From Roseicyclus salinarum (GTDB lineage Bacteria > Pseudomonadota > Alphaproteobacteria > Rhodobacterales > Rhodobacteraceae), in NCBI RefSeq assembly GCF_029624655.1, contig NZ_JARRSA010000004.1, positions 1 to 64,000 of the forward strand: a DNA stretch of 64,000 nucleotides, written 5' to 3'. This document shows positions 1-8,116 of this stretch, piece after piece. Positions within the stretch are counted from its first letter, which is position 1. Each line of letters starts with the position of its first letter. The position numbers and the translations under genes are program-made. The notes beneath the pieces were generated by a model. It ran no database searches, was not told the origin of the DNA, and saw only the letters and a program-made list of their open reading frames with translations.

Positions 1-23
1 GGGAGGCCGCCCGGACGCCTGTT

Positions 24-72
24 CCCGTCCCGGACCTTCGCGCGCGCATCGCGCGGCGCAGGTCCGGGCGGG
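24..72 (+). promoter_or_regulatory. Intercistronic hairpin upstream of dctQ
   Basis: Bases 24-37 pair with 60-72 (CCCGTCCCGGACCT against AGGTCCGGGCGGG, with one bulged base), and the intervening 22 bases are themselves GC-rich and self-complementary. It lies about 50 bases before the small TRAP permease gene. In TRAP operons the binding-protein gene usually comes first, so this is probably the hairpin between an off-window dctP and dctQ, stabilising dctP mRNA or attenuating downstream expression. No T-run follows it. Bases 1-23 and 73-119 hold no gene I recognise. Confidence 0.5.
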
Positions 73-119
73 ACACATGGCCCTGAAGTGACCCCGAGCC
101 GGAGCGGACAGCCCTACAC

Positions 120-710
120 ATGTTACTGATCGCACCCCGGGCCGAGGCCGCGACAGGCCGCCTCGTCGAGCGTTTCGCGCGCTACCTGGCCTTCGCGGGC
201 GGCATCGTCCTCGTGCTCGTGGGGCTCATGGTCTGCGTCTCGATCGTCGGGCGGCAGTTCGACGGCATCGCCTTCTTCCGCCCGGTGCGCGGCGATTACG
301 AACTGGTCGAGCTGGGCACGGTGGTCGCGGTCTTCGCCTTCCTGCCGTGGTGCCAGCTCAAGCGCGGGCATGTGGCCGTGGACGTCGTTGTGCAGGCGAT
401 GCCGGACCGCGCACGGGCCTTTTCGGGCTTCGTCGGCGACGCCCTGATCGCGGCTGTCGCCTTCGTCATGAGCTGGCGTCTATGGGCGGGGTTCGGCGAG
501 AAGTTCCCCCATGGCAGCGACGCGGTCCGCGATGCGCTCGGCATGGGGCCGAGACCGTTCTTCCCAGAGCAGACCTACGAACTGGCGATCCCCACATGGA
601 TCCCCTACAGCCTCGCCTTCGCGGGCAGCGCGCTGTTCTTCGTGACCGCGCTCTATACCGCATGGCGGTCTCTGAACTGGACGCTCGAGGGCGCGGAGAG
701 GATGCCGTGA
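120..710 (+). CDS. TRAP transporter small permease (DctQ family)
   Basis: A 196-residue membrane protein with four predicted helices, the usual size and layout of the DctQ small subunit of tripartite ATP-independent periplasmic transporters. Helices lie near residues 22-44, 65-84, 100-120 and 155-180, and the conserved DYELVELG segment sits before helix 2. It pairs in the inner membrane with the large subunit encoded next; the stop overlaps the GTG start of that gene. The substrate-binding subunit is not in the window and probably lies to the left. The substrate cannot be told from the permease; C4-dicarboxylate-like acids are typical. Confidence 0.9.
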   Translation: MLLIAPRAEAATGRLVERFARYLAFAGGIVLVLVGLMVCVSIVGRQFDGIAFFRPVRGDYELVELGTVVAVFAFLPWCQLKRGHVAVDVVVQAMPDRARAFSGFVGDALIAAVAFVMSWRLWAGFGEKFPHGSDAVRDALGMGPRPFFPEQTYELAIPTWIPYSLAFAGSALFFVTALYTAWRSLNWTLEGAERMP

Positions 711-2077
711 GCGGGCTTGAGCTGGCGCTTTCCGCCTTCGGGCTGATGCTGGGCGCGATCTTCCTGCGCGTGCCGATCGGCGTGGCCATGGCGGTCACCG
801 GCTTCGTGGGGACGTGGATCGTCCTCGGCCGTCCCAGCCCCGCGCTGAGCCAGCTGAAGTCCATGACCTACGACACGTTCAAGGACTACAGCCTCTCGAT
901 CGTGCCGCTCTTCCTGCTGATGGGACAATTCGCCACGAAATCGGGCATGTCGGGGGCGCTGTTCCAGGCGGCCTCGGACTGGCTCGGGCACCGCAAGGGC
1001 GGGGTGGCGATGGCCGCCGTCGGCGCCTGCGCGGGCTTCGGCGCGATCTGCGGCTCGTCGCTGGCCACGGCGTCCACGATGGGGCAGGTGGCCCTGCCCG
1101 AGATGCGCAAGCGCGGCTATTCCGACGCGCTGTCCACGGGCGTCCTCGCGGCCGGGGGCACGCTCGGCATCCTGATCCCGCCCTCGATCATCCTCGTGAT
1201 CTACGCGATCCTCGCCGAGCAGAACATCGTGAAGATGTTCGTGGCCGCCATCCTGCCCGGCATCCTCGCCGCCCTGGGCTACATCCTCGCCGTCGCGATC
1301 TATGTCCGCGTGCGGCCGAACGCGGCCTCGGCGGCCGAGCGCGTGCCCTACCGCCAGAGGCTCAGGACGCTTGCGCGGATCTGGCCGGTCGTCGCGATCT
1401 TCGGCCTCGTCATGGGCGGGATCGCGGCCGACTGGGACTGGACGCAGGGCGGGGTGCAGGCGCTGTTCACGCCGACCGAGGGCGCTGCGGTGGGCGCCAT
1501 CGCCACCGGGCTCTATGGGATGCTCACCGGGGGACTGAACTGGCGGGGGTTTCTCGACAGCGTTCTGGCCACCGCGCAGGCGACCGCGATGATCTTCTTC
1601 ATCGTCTGGGGGGCGAAGCTGTTCAATTCGTTCCTCGCGCTGACGCGCGCGCCCGACCAGCTGGTGACGTGGATCGAGGCCTCGGGCTTCGCCCCGCTCG
1701 CAGTGCTCGCCATCATCCTTGCGACCTACCTCGTCTTCGGCTGCGTGATGGACTCGCTGTCCATGATCCTGCTAACGATCCCGATCTTCTTTCCGGTCAT
1801 CATGTCGCTCGACTTCGTGATCTTCGGCTACGCGCTGGGCCCGGAAGAGGCGGCGATCTGGTTCGGCATCCTCGCGCTGATCGTGGTGGAGGTCGGGCTG
1901 ATCACGCCGCCGGTCGGCATGAACCTGTTCATCATCAATTCCATGGCGCGCGACATCCCGATGGCGCGCACCTATGCCGGCGTCGCGCCCTTCGTCGCCT
2001 CGGACCTGATCCGGGTCGTGATCCTGGTTATGTTTCCGGGGATCACGCTGTGGCTCGTGGGGGTGCTGTTCGGCTAG
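707..2077 (+). CDS. TRAP transporter large permease (DctM family)
   Basis: A 456-residue polytopic protein, the channel-forming large subunit of a TRAP transporter. The frame is open further upstream, but the GTG at 707 is chosen because it overlaps the dctQ stop and begins directly before the first helix (SGLELALSAFGLMLG). Typical DctM segments are seen: GILIPPSIILVIYAI in the middle, GCVMDSLSMILLTIPIFFP, and GLITPPVGMNLFII near the end. It works with the preceding DctQ protein and an off-window binding protein, driven by a sodium or proton gradient. tRNA-Leu follows 60 bases downstream. Confidence 0.92.
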   Translation: MSGLELALSAFGLMLGAIFLRVPIGVAMAVTGFVGTWIVLGRPSPALSQLKSMTYDTFKDYSLSIVPLFLLMGQFATKSGMSGALFQAASDWLGHRKGGVAMAAVGACAGFGAICGSSLATASTMGQVALPEMRKRGYSDALSTGVLAAGGTLGILIPPSIILVIYAILAEQNIVKMFVAAILPGILAALGYILAVAIYVRVRPNAASAAERVPYRQRLRTLARIWPVVAIFGLVMGGIAADWDWTQGGVQALFTPTEGAAVGAIATGLYGMLTGGLNWRGFLDSVLATAQATAMIFFIVWGAKLFNSFLALTRAPDQLVTWIEASGFAPLAVLAIILATYLVFGCVMDSLSMILLTIPIFFPVIMSLDFVIFGYALGPEEAAIWFGILALIVVEVGLITPPVGMNLFIINSMARDIPMARTYAGVAPFVASDLIRVVILVMFPGITLWLVGVLFG

Positions 2078-2137
2078 CGCGCGGCACGGCGTGTTTCCGT
2101 TGACGGCGTGTGGCCGTGGGGCTAGGCAAAGCGCGTT

Positions 2138-2221
2138 GCCCGAGTGGCGGAATGGTAGACGCAGGGGATTCAAAATCCCCCGCCGCAAGGCTTGTCGGTT
2201 CGAGTCCGACCTCGGGTACCA
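2138..2221 (+). tRNA. tRNA-Leu (anticodon CAA)
   Basis: An 84-base tRNA with a class II long variable arm. The acceptor arm begins GCCCGAG and closes with CTCGGGT, discriminator A and an encoded CCA at 2219-2221. The anticodon stem GGGGA/TCCCC encloses the loop TTCAAAA with anticodon CAA at 2171-2173, reading UUG. The T arm contains GGTTCGAGTCC. I found no integrase or direct repeat of its 3' end nearby. The following 253 bases to 2474 contain no gene I recognise. Confidence 0.95.
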
Positions 2222-2474
2222 ACCGCATGACGAACCATTGCGTGACGAACCCAATGGTCTGGCGTCCATGGGACCCTTTCGCCATTTGGTCCGCCTCTTC
2301 ACCCGCTCGCCGTTGCATGCCGCCTTGCGCAGGAGCCTTCCGATGGGGCGAGGCGGCCAATTCCATTGCCGACCGCCCGGCGATCTCTCGCGGCGTCCCG
2401 AATGAGCGATTGCGGCATGGACAAAGGTCGCCGTCGCCTTGCCCCGCCTGAGGTGGGTGCTTCCGTGTTGCGGG

Positions 2475-3218
2475 TCAGGCGCGTCCGTGCGGAGACCGCC
2501 GCCGCGCGACAAGACCCAGCCCGCACAGCACCGATCCAAGCAGGACGACGCTCGATGGCAGCGGCACGACCACGCCATCGGTCAGCCCGGACGTCACGGC
2601 CGTACTGCCGTCGTTCAGGACAAGGCTCGACCCGAAGAATGTCGGTCGGAAGGCGCCCGTGTCCTTCTCGCCGAAGATGAAGGCTGTCGTCGTGCTATCC
2701 GTGGCCTTGAGAAACTCCGCGATCGGCGGGTTTTCCGAAAAGTCGTAGACGCTATCCCTGAGGCTTATCCGCGTCGTGAAAGAGAGCAGGCGCGACGGGG
2801 TGCGGATATCCGCGACCGGAAGGGCGATATCGATATAGTAGCGGCCCGGATTGTTGAGATTGACCGTGCCGCCAATCAAGCTCGAACCCGAGCCCAAGAG
2901 AAATGTCTGGCTGCCATTCGCGTTTGTCAGCGTCAGCGTTCCGGCGGATGCGGACGCGTCGCTCCGTGAGAAGATCTCTCGAACCGGCTGACGACCGGTC
3001 GCCGACGTATCGACATCGAGCGAGAAGCTCCACGAGAGCACCATGCCGTCCTTGACGATTTCCTGCATCAGATCCGGGTTGTTCTGCGGCACGCCTGCGT
3101 CATAGGTCGCAGACCCGACGACAGATATCGTTGCTGCCACGGCGGCCTGTCCTGCGCCGAGACCGAGGGCCAGGCAGAACCCGAAGACACCAATTCCTTT
3201 CCTGGAGATCGAAACCAT
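2475..3218 (-). CDS. Secreted VPLPA-CTERM (PEP-CTERM variant) sorting-domain protein
   Basis: A 247-residue exported protein. The start at 3218 is chosen because an AGGAGG ribosome-binding site lies at 3227-3232 and the N-terminus is then a normal signal peptide (MVSISRKGIG followed by a hydrophobic stretch ending GQAAVA). The C-terminus carries VPLPSSVVLLGSVLCGLGLV followed by ARRR: the short motif, single helix and basic cluster of the VPLPA variant of the PEP-CTERM domain, which is processed by an exosortase in Rhodobacterales. The middle has no domain I can name. No exosortase lies in the window. Such proteins are generally surface or exopolysaccharide-associated. Confidence 0.85.
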   Translation of the reverse strand: MVSISRKGIGVFGFCLALGLGAGQAAVAATISVVGSATYDAGVPQNNPDLMQEIVKDGMVLSWSFSLDVDTSATGRQPVREIFSRSDASASAGTLTLTNANGSQTFLLGSGSSLIGGTVNLNNPGRYYIDIALPVADIRTPSRLLSFTTRISLRDSVYDFSENPPIAEFLKATDSTTTAFIFGEKDTGAFRPTFFGSSLVLNDGSTAVTSGLTDGVVVPLPSSVVLLGSVLCGLGLVARRRSPHGRA

Positions 3219-3601
3219 AAGCAATACCTCCTGATATGGCACAAAGCTTTTCGAACATGGGTGCAAATGTCAAACGCGGCGAAGAATGACGGGACGTTCT
3301 TCGTGCCGCATTGGCCTGCCATCTGAAAAGGCTCGGCTCCGACGCTTGAAATGCAGGCATGGTTCGGAGGCGATATCAGAGCCCTGATGCATGGTCACGC
3401 TGGCAAAAGACGTTCGGTTTTCCGTTTGCACGGAAATGCCGATGCCCTCTTGATACAAGGGCCTGGGGAAATTCGACGAGGCGGCGAATGGATCGCTCCG
3501 TGCCGGCCCCTGGCGCCACCCCTTCGGTGAACTGAAGCACCCTGCGTCCGGCTGCCGGCCTTGCGCGCCGCCCAGGATGGCCTCAGCGCACCCGACTTCG
3601 C
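3219..3601. other. Gene-free stretch between the VPLPA-CTERM gene and the regulator scar
   Basis: About 380 bases without a convincing gene. The part next to 3218 must hold the promoter of the VPLPA-CTERM gene. GAAGAA and TTCTTC form a short inverted repeat at 3282-3303. The rest is noticeably less G+C-rich than the flanks around 3360-3470, and no coding similarity was recognised. Confidence 0.6.
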
Positions 3602-4062
3602 TCAGGCGCCGCTGCGAAGTTCCTCCTGGGTCTTGCTGCAATGAGCTTCGGTCAGCCGGCAGGCCAAGTCCACGTCGCGCGCGAGCACCGCCTCGGCGAT
3701 GGCGGCGTGCTCCGCCCCGAGATCCCGGCGGCTTCGTGTGATTCCGACCGAGGCCCGGCGGTATCGCTCGGCGACGGTCTGAAGTTTGTCGCGAACGTTC
3801 AGAAGCCAATGCGACCCGCAGGCCGAGACCATGGCGCGATGAAAGGCGGTGTTGGCCCGTTCCCAGTCGTCGCTGCCCGCCGCCATCTCGCGGTCGGCCT
3901 TCGCCATCAGGTAGCTGGCCGAGACGACCTCGGCCTCCCAGTCGTTGCCTCCGTTGAGGATGGACAGGCGCAGGGCCTCGCGCTCCACCGCGACGCGGGC
4001 GCGGGTCACGTCGGCGAACTCGTCCGGGTCCAGCGGCGCCACGGTGAAGCCGCGGTACCGCC
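3602..4062 (-). pseudogene. Truncated GntR-family regulator: FCD ligand domain only
   Basis: Minus-strand coding from about 4062 to the stop at 3602 matches the C-terminal FCD effector-binding domain of FadR/VanR-type GntR regulators. It starts at the typical domain junction (RGFTVAPLDPDEFADV), continues with ERANTAFHRAMVSACGS, and ends with the expected metal-binding histidines in LGAEHAAIAEA and LTEAHCSKT. The winged-helix DNA-binding domain that should precede it is absent; upstream in the frame is low-complexity Arg/Gly shadow coding. It abuts a LysR fragment on the other strand, so both look like remnants of one deletion. It is unlikely to be functional. Confidence 0.75.
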
Positions 4063-4179
4063 GAGGCGCCCCTCGAGATCCGGCGCTTCCCCGTGTCCGT
4101 CTTCTGGCACCGCAGGAACGACAACGACCCCCGGACGCTCTGGCTGGCCCGGAACATCGGCGCGGCGATGTCCGACTGA
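4063..4179 (+). pseudogene. Remnant of a LysR-family regulator (C-terminal end only)
   Basis: Plus-strand translation to the TGA at 4177-4179 gives EAPLEIRRFPVSVFWHRRND and then DPRTLWLARNIGAAMSD, the characteristic last strand and helix of a LysR substrate-binding domain (FPVSxxWHRR, then DPxxxWL). Nothing recognisable as LysR precedes it; the sequence runs straight into the beheaded GntR gene on the other strand. It is too short and start-less to be a gene. Seen: the two C-terminal fragments back to back. Inferred: a deletion between two once-divergent regulators. Confidence 0.7.
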
Positions 4180-4206
4180 CGTCGGCGGCGCGGCTCGGCC
4201 CCCGCT

Positions 4207-5139
4207 TCAGCCTGCCGGGGTCTCCGCGATCAGGGCCGCGATCCGGGCGGCGTCGGGGAACGCCCCGGCCGCGCCGACGGCGCCGATCGTGTCGGCGGCC
4301 GCGCGGCTCGCGTGACGAAGCGCGGCCACGTCTATGCCGCTTCCCCGCAGGAGGGCCGAGCCCACGGCGACGCCCTCGAAGCAGTCGCCCGCGCCGGTCA
4401 CGTCGACGACCTCGACCGTCTCGGCCGGAACGCGAACGACCCCGTCCTTCGAGCCCAGTAGCGACCCCTCGGCCCCGAGTGTCAGCACGACCTGCGACGC
4501 GCCGGCCCGCAGCAGCGCGTCGACAGCCTCCCGTGGGGGCAGCCCGGTGAGGCCGTGCGCCTCGGTCTGGTTGACGAAAAGCGCGTCGGCGAGCGGCACG
4601 AGTTCGCCGAGGGCCGCATCGAAGGGCGACGGGTTCAGCACGAGGAACAGACCGCGGCGCGCGCATTCGTGGCAGAGCGCCGCGGTCACGTCGACGGCGA
4701 GGTTGCCCTGCAGCAGCACCGCGTCCCCGGCGCGCGCCGTTTCCAGAACCGACAGGCATTCGGCCAGTGTCGCGCTTGCGGCGCAGGCGTTGGTCGTGAC
4801 GATCACGTTGTCGCCGTTCGCCTGGGCGAAGACGATCGAGCGGTCGGTCGGCAGGTCCGCGCGCTCCAGCAGGGCCGTGCCGAGGGGTTCGCGCGATAGC
4901 GCCGCGCGGATCTCGCGTCCGTGCCAGTCGCAGCCCACCGCCGCGACCAGCGTCGTGGGCACGCCCGTGCGCGCCAGCGCGATCGCCTGGTTCGCGCCCT
5001 TGCCGCCGAGACCGGTGTGCCCGGCCGTTCCAAGCACCGAAGCGCCGGCCACGGGCAGGTCCCGCACGAGGAACACCTCGTCCATCGCCGCGTTGCCGAA
5101 GACGAAAGCCCGGCGCTGGCTTGCATTCCGTCCTGTCAT
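4207..5139 (-). CDS. PfkB-family (ribokinase-like) carbohydrate kinase
   Basis: A 310-residue sugar kinase from the ATG at 5139; a GTG at 5169 would add ten residues. It has the N-terminal substrate signature GGKGANQAIALARTG near residue 45 and the C-terminal ATP and catalytic-base motif VVDVTGAGDCFEG near residue 245, whose Asp is the expected base. The family phosphorylates ribose, fructose, nucleosides and some vitamin precursors. It is transcribed away from the LacI regulator and ABC sugar operon, with only about 160 bases between them that contain the operator-like repeats. It therefore probably phosphorylates the imported compound or a breakdown product; the substrate is unknown. Confidence 0.9.
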   Translation of the reverse strand: MTGRNASQRRAFVFGNAAMDEVFLVRDLPVAGASVLGTAGHTGLGGKGANQAIALARTGVPTTLVAAVGCDWHGREIRAALSREPLGTALLERADLPTDRSIVFAQANGDNVIVTTNACAASATLAECLSVLETARAGDAVLLQGNLAVDVTAALCHECARRGLFLVLNPSPFDAALGELVPLADALFVNQTEAHGLTGLPPREAVDALLRAGASQVVLTLGAEGSLLGSKDGVVRVPAETVEVVDVTGAGDCFEGVAVGSALLRGSGIDVAALRHASRAAADTIGAVGAAGAFPDAARIAALIAETPAG

Positions 5140-5215
5140 TTCAGCGCCCCAGCCATTCGAAGTGCACACTTTCTGACCAAGGCGCGGATCGTGCCCGCTG
5201 CATTTGAGACCTGTC

Positions 5216-5266
5216 TTGACCCATGTGGTATCACGGTTTACTAAATGCGTTTAGTAAATGCGTTTA
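5216..5266 (+). promoter_or_regulatory. Tandem LacI-type operators and overlapping promoter
   Basis: TTTACTAAA (5237-5245) and TTTAGTAAA (5250-5258) form a perfect 9-base inverted repeat around TGCG. In addition AAATGCGTTTA occurs twice, at 5243-5253 and 5256-5266, spaced 13 bases. AAAnGCGTTT-type cores are typical of LacI-family operators. A TTGACC at 5216-5221 with TACTAA 17 bases later could be a promoter buried in the repeats. The position between the divergent kinase and LacI genes suggests autorepression and control of both directions. Confidence 0.6.
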
Positions 5267-5296
5267 CCGCAGTCCCTTTCGGTTGGGAAGAGGCGA

Positions 5297-6367
5297 ATGC
5301 CGGCAAGTCTGAAGGATGTCGCGAAGGAAGCGGGGCTGTCGCCTGCGGCGGTGTCCCGGCATCTGAACGGCACCCTCGAGCTGCCCGAGGAGACGCGCGA
5401 GCGGATCGAGGATGCCGTGCGGCGGCTGGGATACCGCCCGAACCCCCATGCGCGGCGTCTGAGCCTCGGCCGTTCGGACACCATCACCCTGATCGTGCCC
5501 GACATCGCCAACCCCTTCTTCGCGACGCTCGCGGCCACGGTCGAGCGCGTGGCGTCGGAGCGGGGCATGATCGTCCAGCTTCACGCCACCTCGAACCTCG
5601 AGACGCGCGAGATCGCGGTCCTGGAACTTGCGGCGGACCACCGCTCGGACGGCGTCGTCTTCTGCACCAACCGCAGGCCCGGCCCCGACGTGGCCGAGGC
5701 GATCGCCGCCCTGCCGCGTGCGGTCATCGTGGACGAGGCTGTGCCGGGTGCTGCCGCGCCGCACATCTATGCCGACAACGCGCAGGGCGGATACCTGGCC
5801 GGGCGGCATCTCGCGCAGTGGGGTCATCGCCGGGTCGCCTACCTCGGCGGCGATCCCACGCTGATGTCCACCAAGCTGCGTTCCGAGGGGCTCGAGCGCG
5901 GCCTCCGCGAGGGCAGCGGCGAGGCCGAGGTCGGCGTGCGCATCCTCTCGGGCCGCCACGAGGTCCTTTCGGGCCGCGCCCTCGCGGCCGAGCTTCTGGA
6001 TGCGGACGGCCCCGAGACGGCCATCTTCGTGGGCTCGGACGAACTGGCCATCGGCGTGATCGAGACGCTGCGCGCGCGCGGCGTCCGCATTCCCCACGAC
6101 ATGTCACTGGTAAGCTTCGACGGCGCGCGGGCGCTGCATCTCTACGACCCGCCGATCACGGCGGTGCGCCAGCCCGCCCGGAAGCTTGGAGAACGCGCGG
6201 TCGAGCTGCTGCTCGACGGCGACTGGGACGATCGGACCCTGCCGGACCTGGTCGAGTACCTACCGGTCGAGCTGATCGAGAGGGCGTCGGTCGCGGCGCC
6301 GAACGAAGCGAGAAAAGCAAGAAAAGCAAGAGCAGACCATACCACCCAACCCGACAGAGGAGATTGA
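5297..6367 (+). CDS. LacI-family transcriptional regulator
   Basis: A 356-residue repressor. The ATG at 5297 is preferred over one 39 bases upstream: it has a GGGAAGAGG element just before it and puts the helix-turn-helix at the very N-terminus (LKDVAKEAGLSPAAVSRHLN), followed by the hinge (YRPNPHARRLSLGRSDTITL). The rest is a periplasmic-binding-protein-like effector domain with IANPFFATLAATVERVA. It ends five bases before the sugar-binding protein gene, so regulator and transporter are probably co-transcribed. The tandem operator-like repeats at 5237-5266 lie just upstream. The likely effector is the imported sugar or a metabolite of it. Confidence 0.93.
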   Translation: MPASLKDVAKEAGLSPAAVSRHLNGTLELPEETRERIEDAVRRLGYRPNPHARRLSLGRSDTITLIVPDIANPFFATLAATVERVASERGMIVQLHATSNLETREIAVLELAADHRSDGVVFCTNRRPGPDVAEAIAALPRAVIVDEAVPGAAAPHIYADNAQGGYLAGRHLAQWGHRRVAYLGGDPTLMSTKLRSEGLERGLREGSGEAEVGVRILSGRHEVLSGRALAAELLDADGPETAIFVGSDELAIGVIETLRARGVRIPHDMSLVSFDGARALHLYDPPITAVRQPARKLGERAVELLLDGDWDDRTLPDLVEYLPVELIERASVAAPNEARKARKARADHTTQPDRGD

Positions 6368-6371
6368 CGAC

Positions 6372-7304
6372 ATGACGACCATGACCAGGGGCGCGCTGCT
6401 TGCAGCCGCCGCAACCATCGGTCTCGCAGCTGGTTCCGCCGGCGCCGAGACCTTCGCGCTGGTGCAGATCAACCAGCAGGCGCTGTTCTTCAACCAGATG
6501 AACGAAGGCGCGACCGCCGCCGCCGAGGCGCAGGGCGACGAGCTGGTGATCTTCAACGCCAACAACGATCCCGCCGCCCAGAACAGCGCGATCGAGACCT
6601 ACATCGCGCAGGGCGTGGACGGCATCGTCGTCGTCGCGATCGACGTGAACGGCATCATGCCGGCGGTGCAGCAGGCCGCCGACGCGGGCATTCCCGTCGT
6701 CGCGGTGGACGCCGTTCTGCCCGAAGGCCCGCAGGCCGCGCAGGTCGGCGTCGACAACATGGATGCCGGCGGCATGATCGGCGACTACTTCGTCGAGTAC
6801 GTGCAGTCCGAGATGGACGGCACGGCGACGGTCGGCATCGTCGGCGCTCTGAACTCGGCGATCCAGAACATCCGCCAGGACGGCTTCGAGGCCAGCATCG
6901 AGGGCGTGGACGGCATCACCGTGGCGGGCGTGGTCGATGGCCAGAACGTGCAGGACATCGCGCTGTCGGCGGCCGAGAACCTGATCACGGCCAACCCTAA
7001 CCTCGACGCGATCTACGCCACCGGCGAGCCCGCGCTTCTGGGCGCCATCGCCGCCGTCGAGAGCCAGGGCCGCCAGGGCGACATCCACGTCTTCGGCTGG
7101 GACCTGACCGCACAGGCGATCCGCGGCATCGACGAGGGTTACGTCGAGGCGGTGATCCAGCAGGACCCCGGCGAGATGGGCGCGACCGCGGTCCGCATCC
7201 TCGGCGACCTCGCCTCGGGCGGCAGCACCGAGGCGATCGTCTCGGTTCCGGTGACGATCGTCACCAGCGAGAACGTGGACGATTTCCGGAGCATCTTCGA
7301 ATGA
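6372..7304 (+). CDS. ABC sugar transporter substrate-binding protein (ribose/autoinducer-2 class)
   Basis: A 310-residue periplasmic binding protein with a signal peptide (MTTMTRGALLAAAATIGLAA, processed near GSAGAE) and a Peripla_BP_4-type fold. LVQINQQALFFNQMNEGA starts the first lobe, and GVDGIVVVAIDVNG and ATGEPALLGAIAA are typical of ribose/fructose-binding relatives. It has an AGAGGAGA ribosome-binding site close upstream. It delivers substrate to the ATPase and permease encoded next. The ligand is unknown; a pentose, a nucleoside-like compound or another sugar derivative is possible. A hairpin at 7340-7362 follows the stop. Confidence 0.9.
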   Translation: MTTMTRGALLAAAATIGLAAGSAGAETFALVQINQQALFFNQMNEGATAAAEAQGDELVIFNANNDPAAQNSAIETYIAQGVDGIVVVAIDVNGIMPAVQQAADAGIPVVAVDAVLPEGPQAAQVGVDNMDAGGMIGDYFVEYVQSEMDGTATVGIVGALNSAIQNIRQDGFEASIEGVDGITVAGVVDGQNVQDIALSAAENLITANPNLDAIYATGEPALLGAIAAVESQGRQGDIHVFGWDLTAQAIRGIDEGYVEAVIQQDPGEMGATAVRILGDLASGGSTEAIVSVPVTIVTSENVDDFRSIFE

Positions 7305-8116
7305 CATCCGCGCAATCGCGAGACATGGCGATTGCCGGGCCGGAGGGCGTCATGCCCTCCGGTTCCGCCTCCGAGGCCAGGGGCGTCCCGCGCATCTCGC
7401 TGCGGGACATCCGCAAGACCTTCGGATCGATCGAGGCCCTGCGCGGCGTCGATCTCGACGTCTATCCGGGCGAATGCGTCGGGCTGATCGGCGACAACGC
7501 GGCGGGGAAATCCACGCTGACCAAGATCATATCGGGCACCTACGTCCCGGACGCGGGCACCATGCGCGTGGACGGCGAGGAGGTGCGGTTCTCCAACCCC
7601 TCCGACGCGCGCGCCCGCAACATCGAGATGGTGTTCCAGGATCTCAGCCTGTGCGACCACATCGACGTGATGGGCAATCTCTTTCTCGGGCGCGAGGTGT
7701 CGCGCTGGTCGTTCCTCGACCGCCGCACCATGCGCGAAAGGGCGCGGCAGATGCTCGACGATCTCGACATCCGCATCCCGCGCCTGAATGCGCGCGTCGA
7801 ACAGCTTTCGGGCGGGCAGCGGCAGGCCATCGCCATCGCGCGCGCCGCCTCCTTCCAGCCCCGCGTCCTGATCATGGACGAGCCCACCTCGGCGCTGGCC
7901 GTGGCCGAGGTCGAGGCCGTCCTGCGGCTCATCAACGAGGTGAAGTCGCGCGGCGTCGCGGTGATCCTGATCACCCACCGCCTTCAGGACCTGTTCGAGG
8001 TCTGCGACCGCATCGCGGTGATGTACGAGGGCACCAAGGTGGCCGAACGCGGCATCGGCAACACGAGCCTCGAGGATCTCGTGAAGCTGATTGTCGGCAA
8101 GGGAGAGGCGATATGA
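7301..8116 (+). CDS. ABC sugar transporter ATP-binding protein, single domain (FrcA-like)
   Basis: At most 271 residues with one nucleotide-binding domain: Walker A GDNAAGKST, signature LSGGQRQAIAIARA, Walker B VLIMDEPTSAL and switch His in ITHRLQDL. Most ribose-class importers use a duplicated ATPase; a single-domain subunit resembles the fructose importer FrcA. The start is uncertain. ATG 7301 overlaps the previous stop, but the first 20 or so residues are not domain sequence, and ATG 7352 has a GGAGGG at 7342-7347. Using 7352 would place a perfect hairpin (7340-7362) across the ribosome-binding site and start. It overlaps the permease gene by four bases. Confidence 0.9.
   Translation: MTSAQSRDMAIAGPEGVMPSGSASEARGVPRISLRDIRKTFGSIEALRGVDLDVYPGECVGLIGDNAAGKSTLTKIISGTYVPDAGTMRVDGEEVRFSNPSDARARNIEMVFQDLSLCDHIDVMGNLFLGREVSRWSFLDRRTMRERARQMLDDLDIRIPRLNARVEQLSGGQRQAIAIARAASFQPRVLIMDEPTSALAVAEVEAVLRLINEVKSRGVAVILITHRLQDLFEVCDRIAVMYEGTKVAERGIGNTSLEDLVKLIVGKGEAI
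7340..7362 (+). promoter_or_regulatory. Perfect hairpin covering an alternative ribosome-binding site and ATG
   Basis: CCGGAGGGC (7340-7348) pairs perfectly with GCCCTCCGG (7354-7362) around a five-base loop GTCAT. The GGAGGG in the left arm would be the Shine-Dalgarno site for ATG 7352, which begins in the loop. If translation of the ATPase starts at 7352, this is an intercistronic hairpin after the binding-protein gene that can hide its own start; if it starts at 7301, the hairpin is within the coding sequence. Confidence 0.5.

Noticed and set aside
2138-2475. tRNA-Leu as an integration site for the VPLPA-CTERM gene region
   Set aside because: No integrase and no repeat of the tRNA 3' end were found to its right.
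3602-4759. A continuous 385-codon frame that would make the FCD regulator look full length
   Set aside because: Its first 230 or so codons are low-complexity Arg/Gly/Ala shadow coding opposite the PfkB kinase gene, with no winged helix; only the C-terminal FCD part is real.
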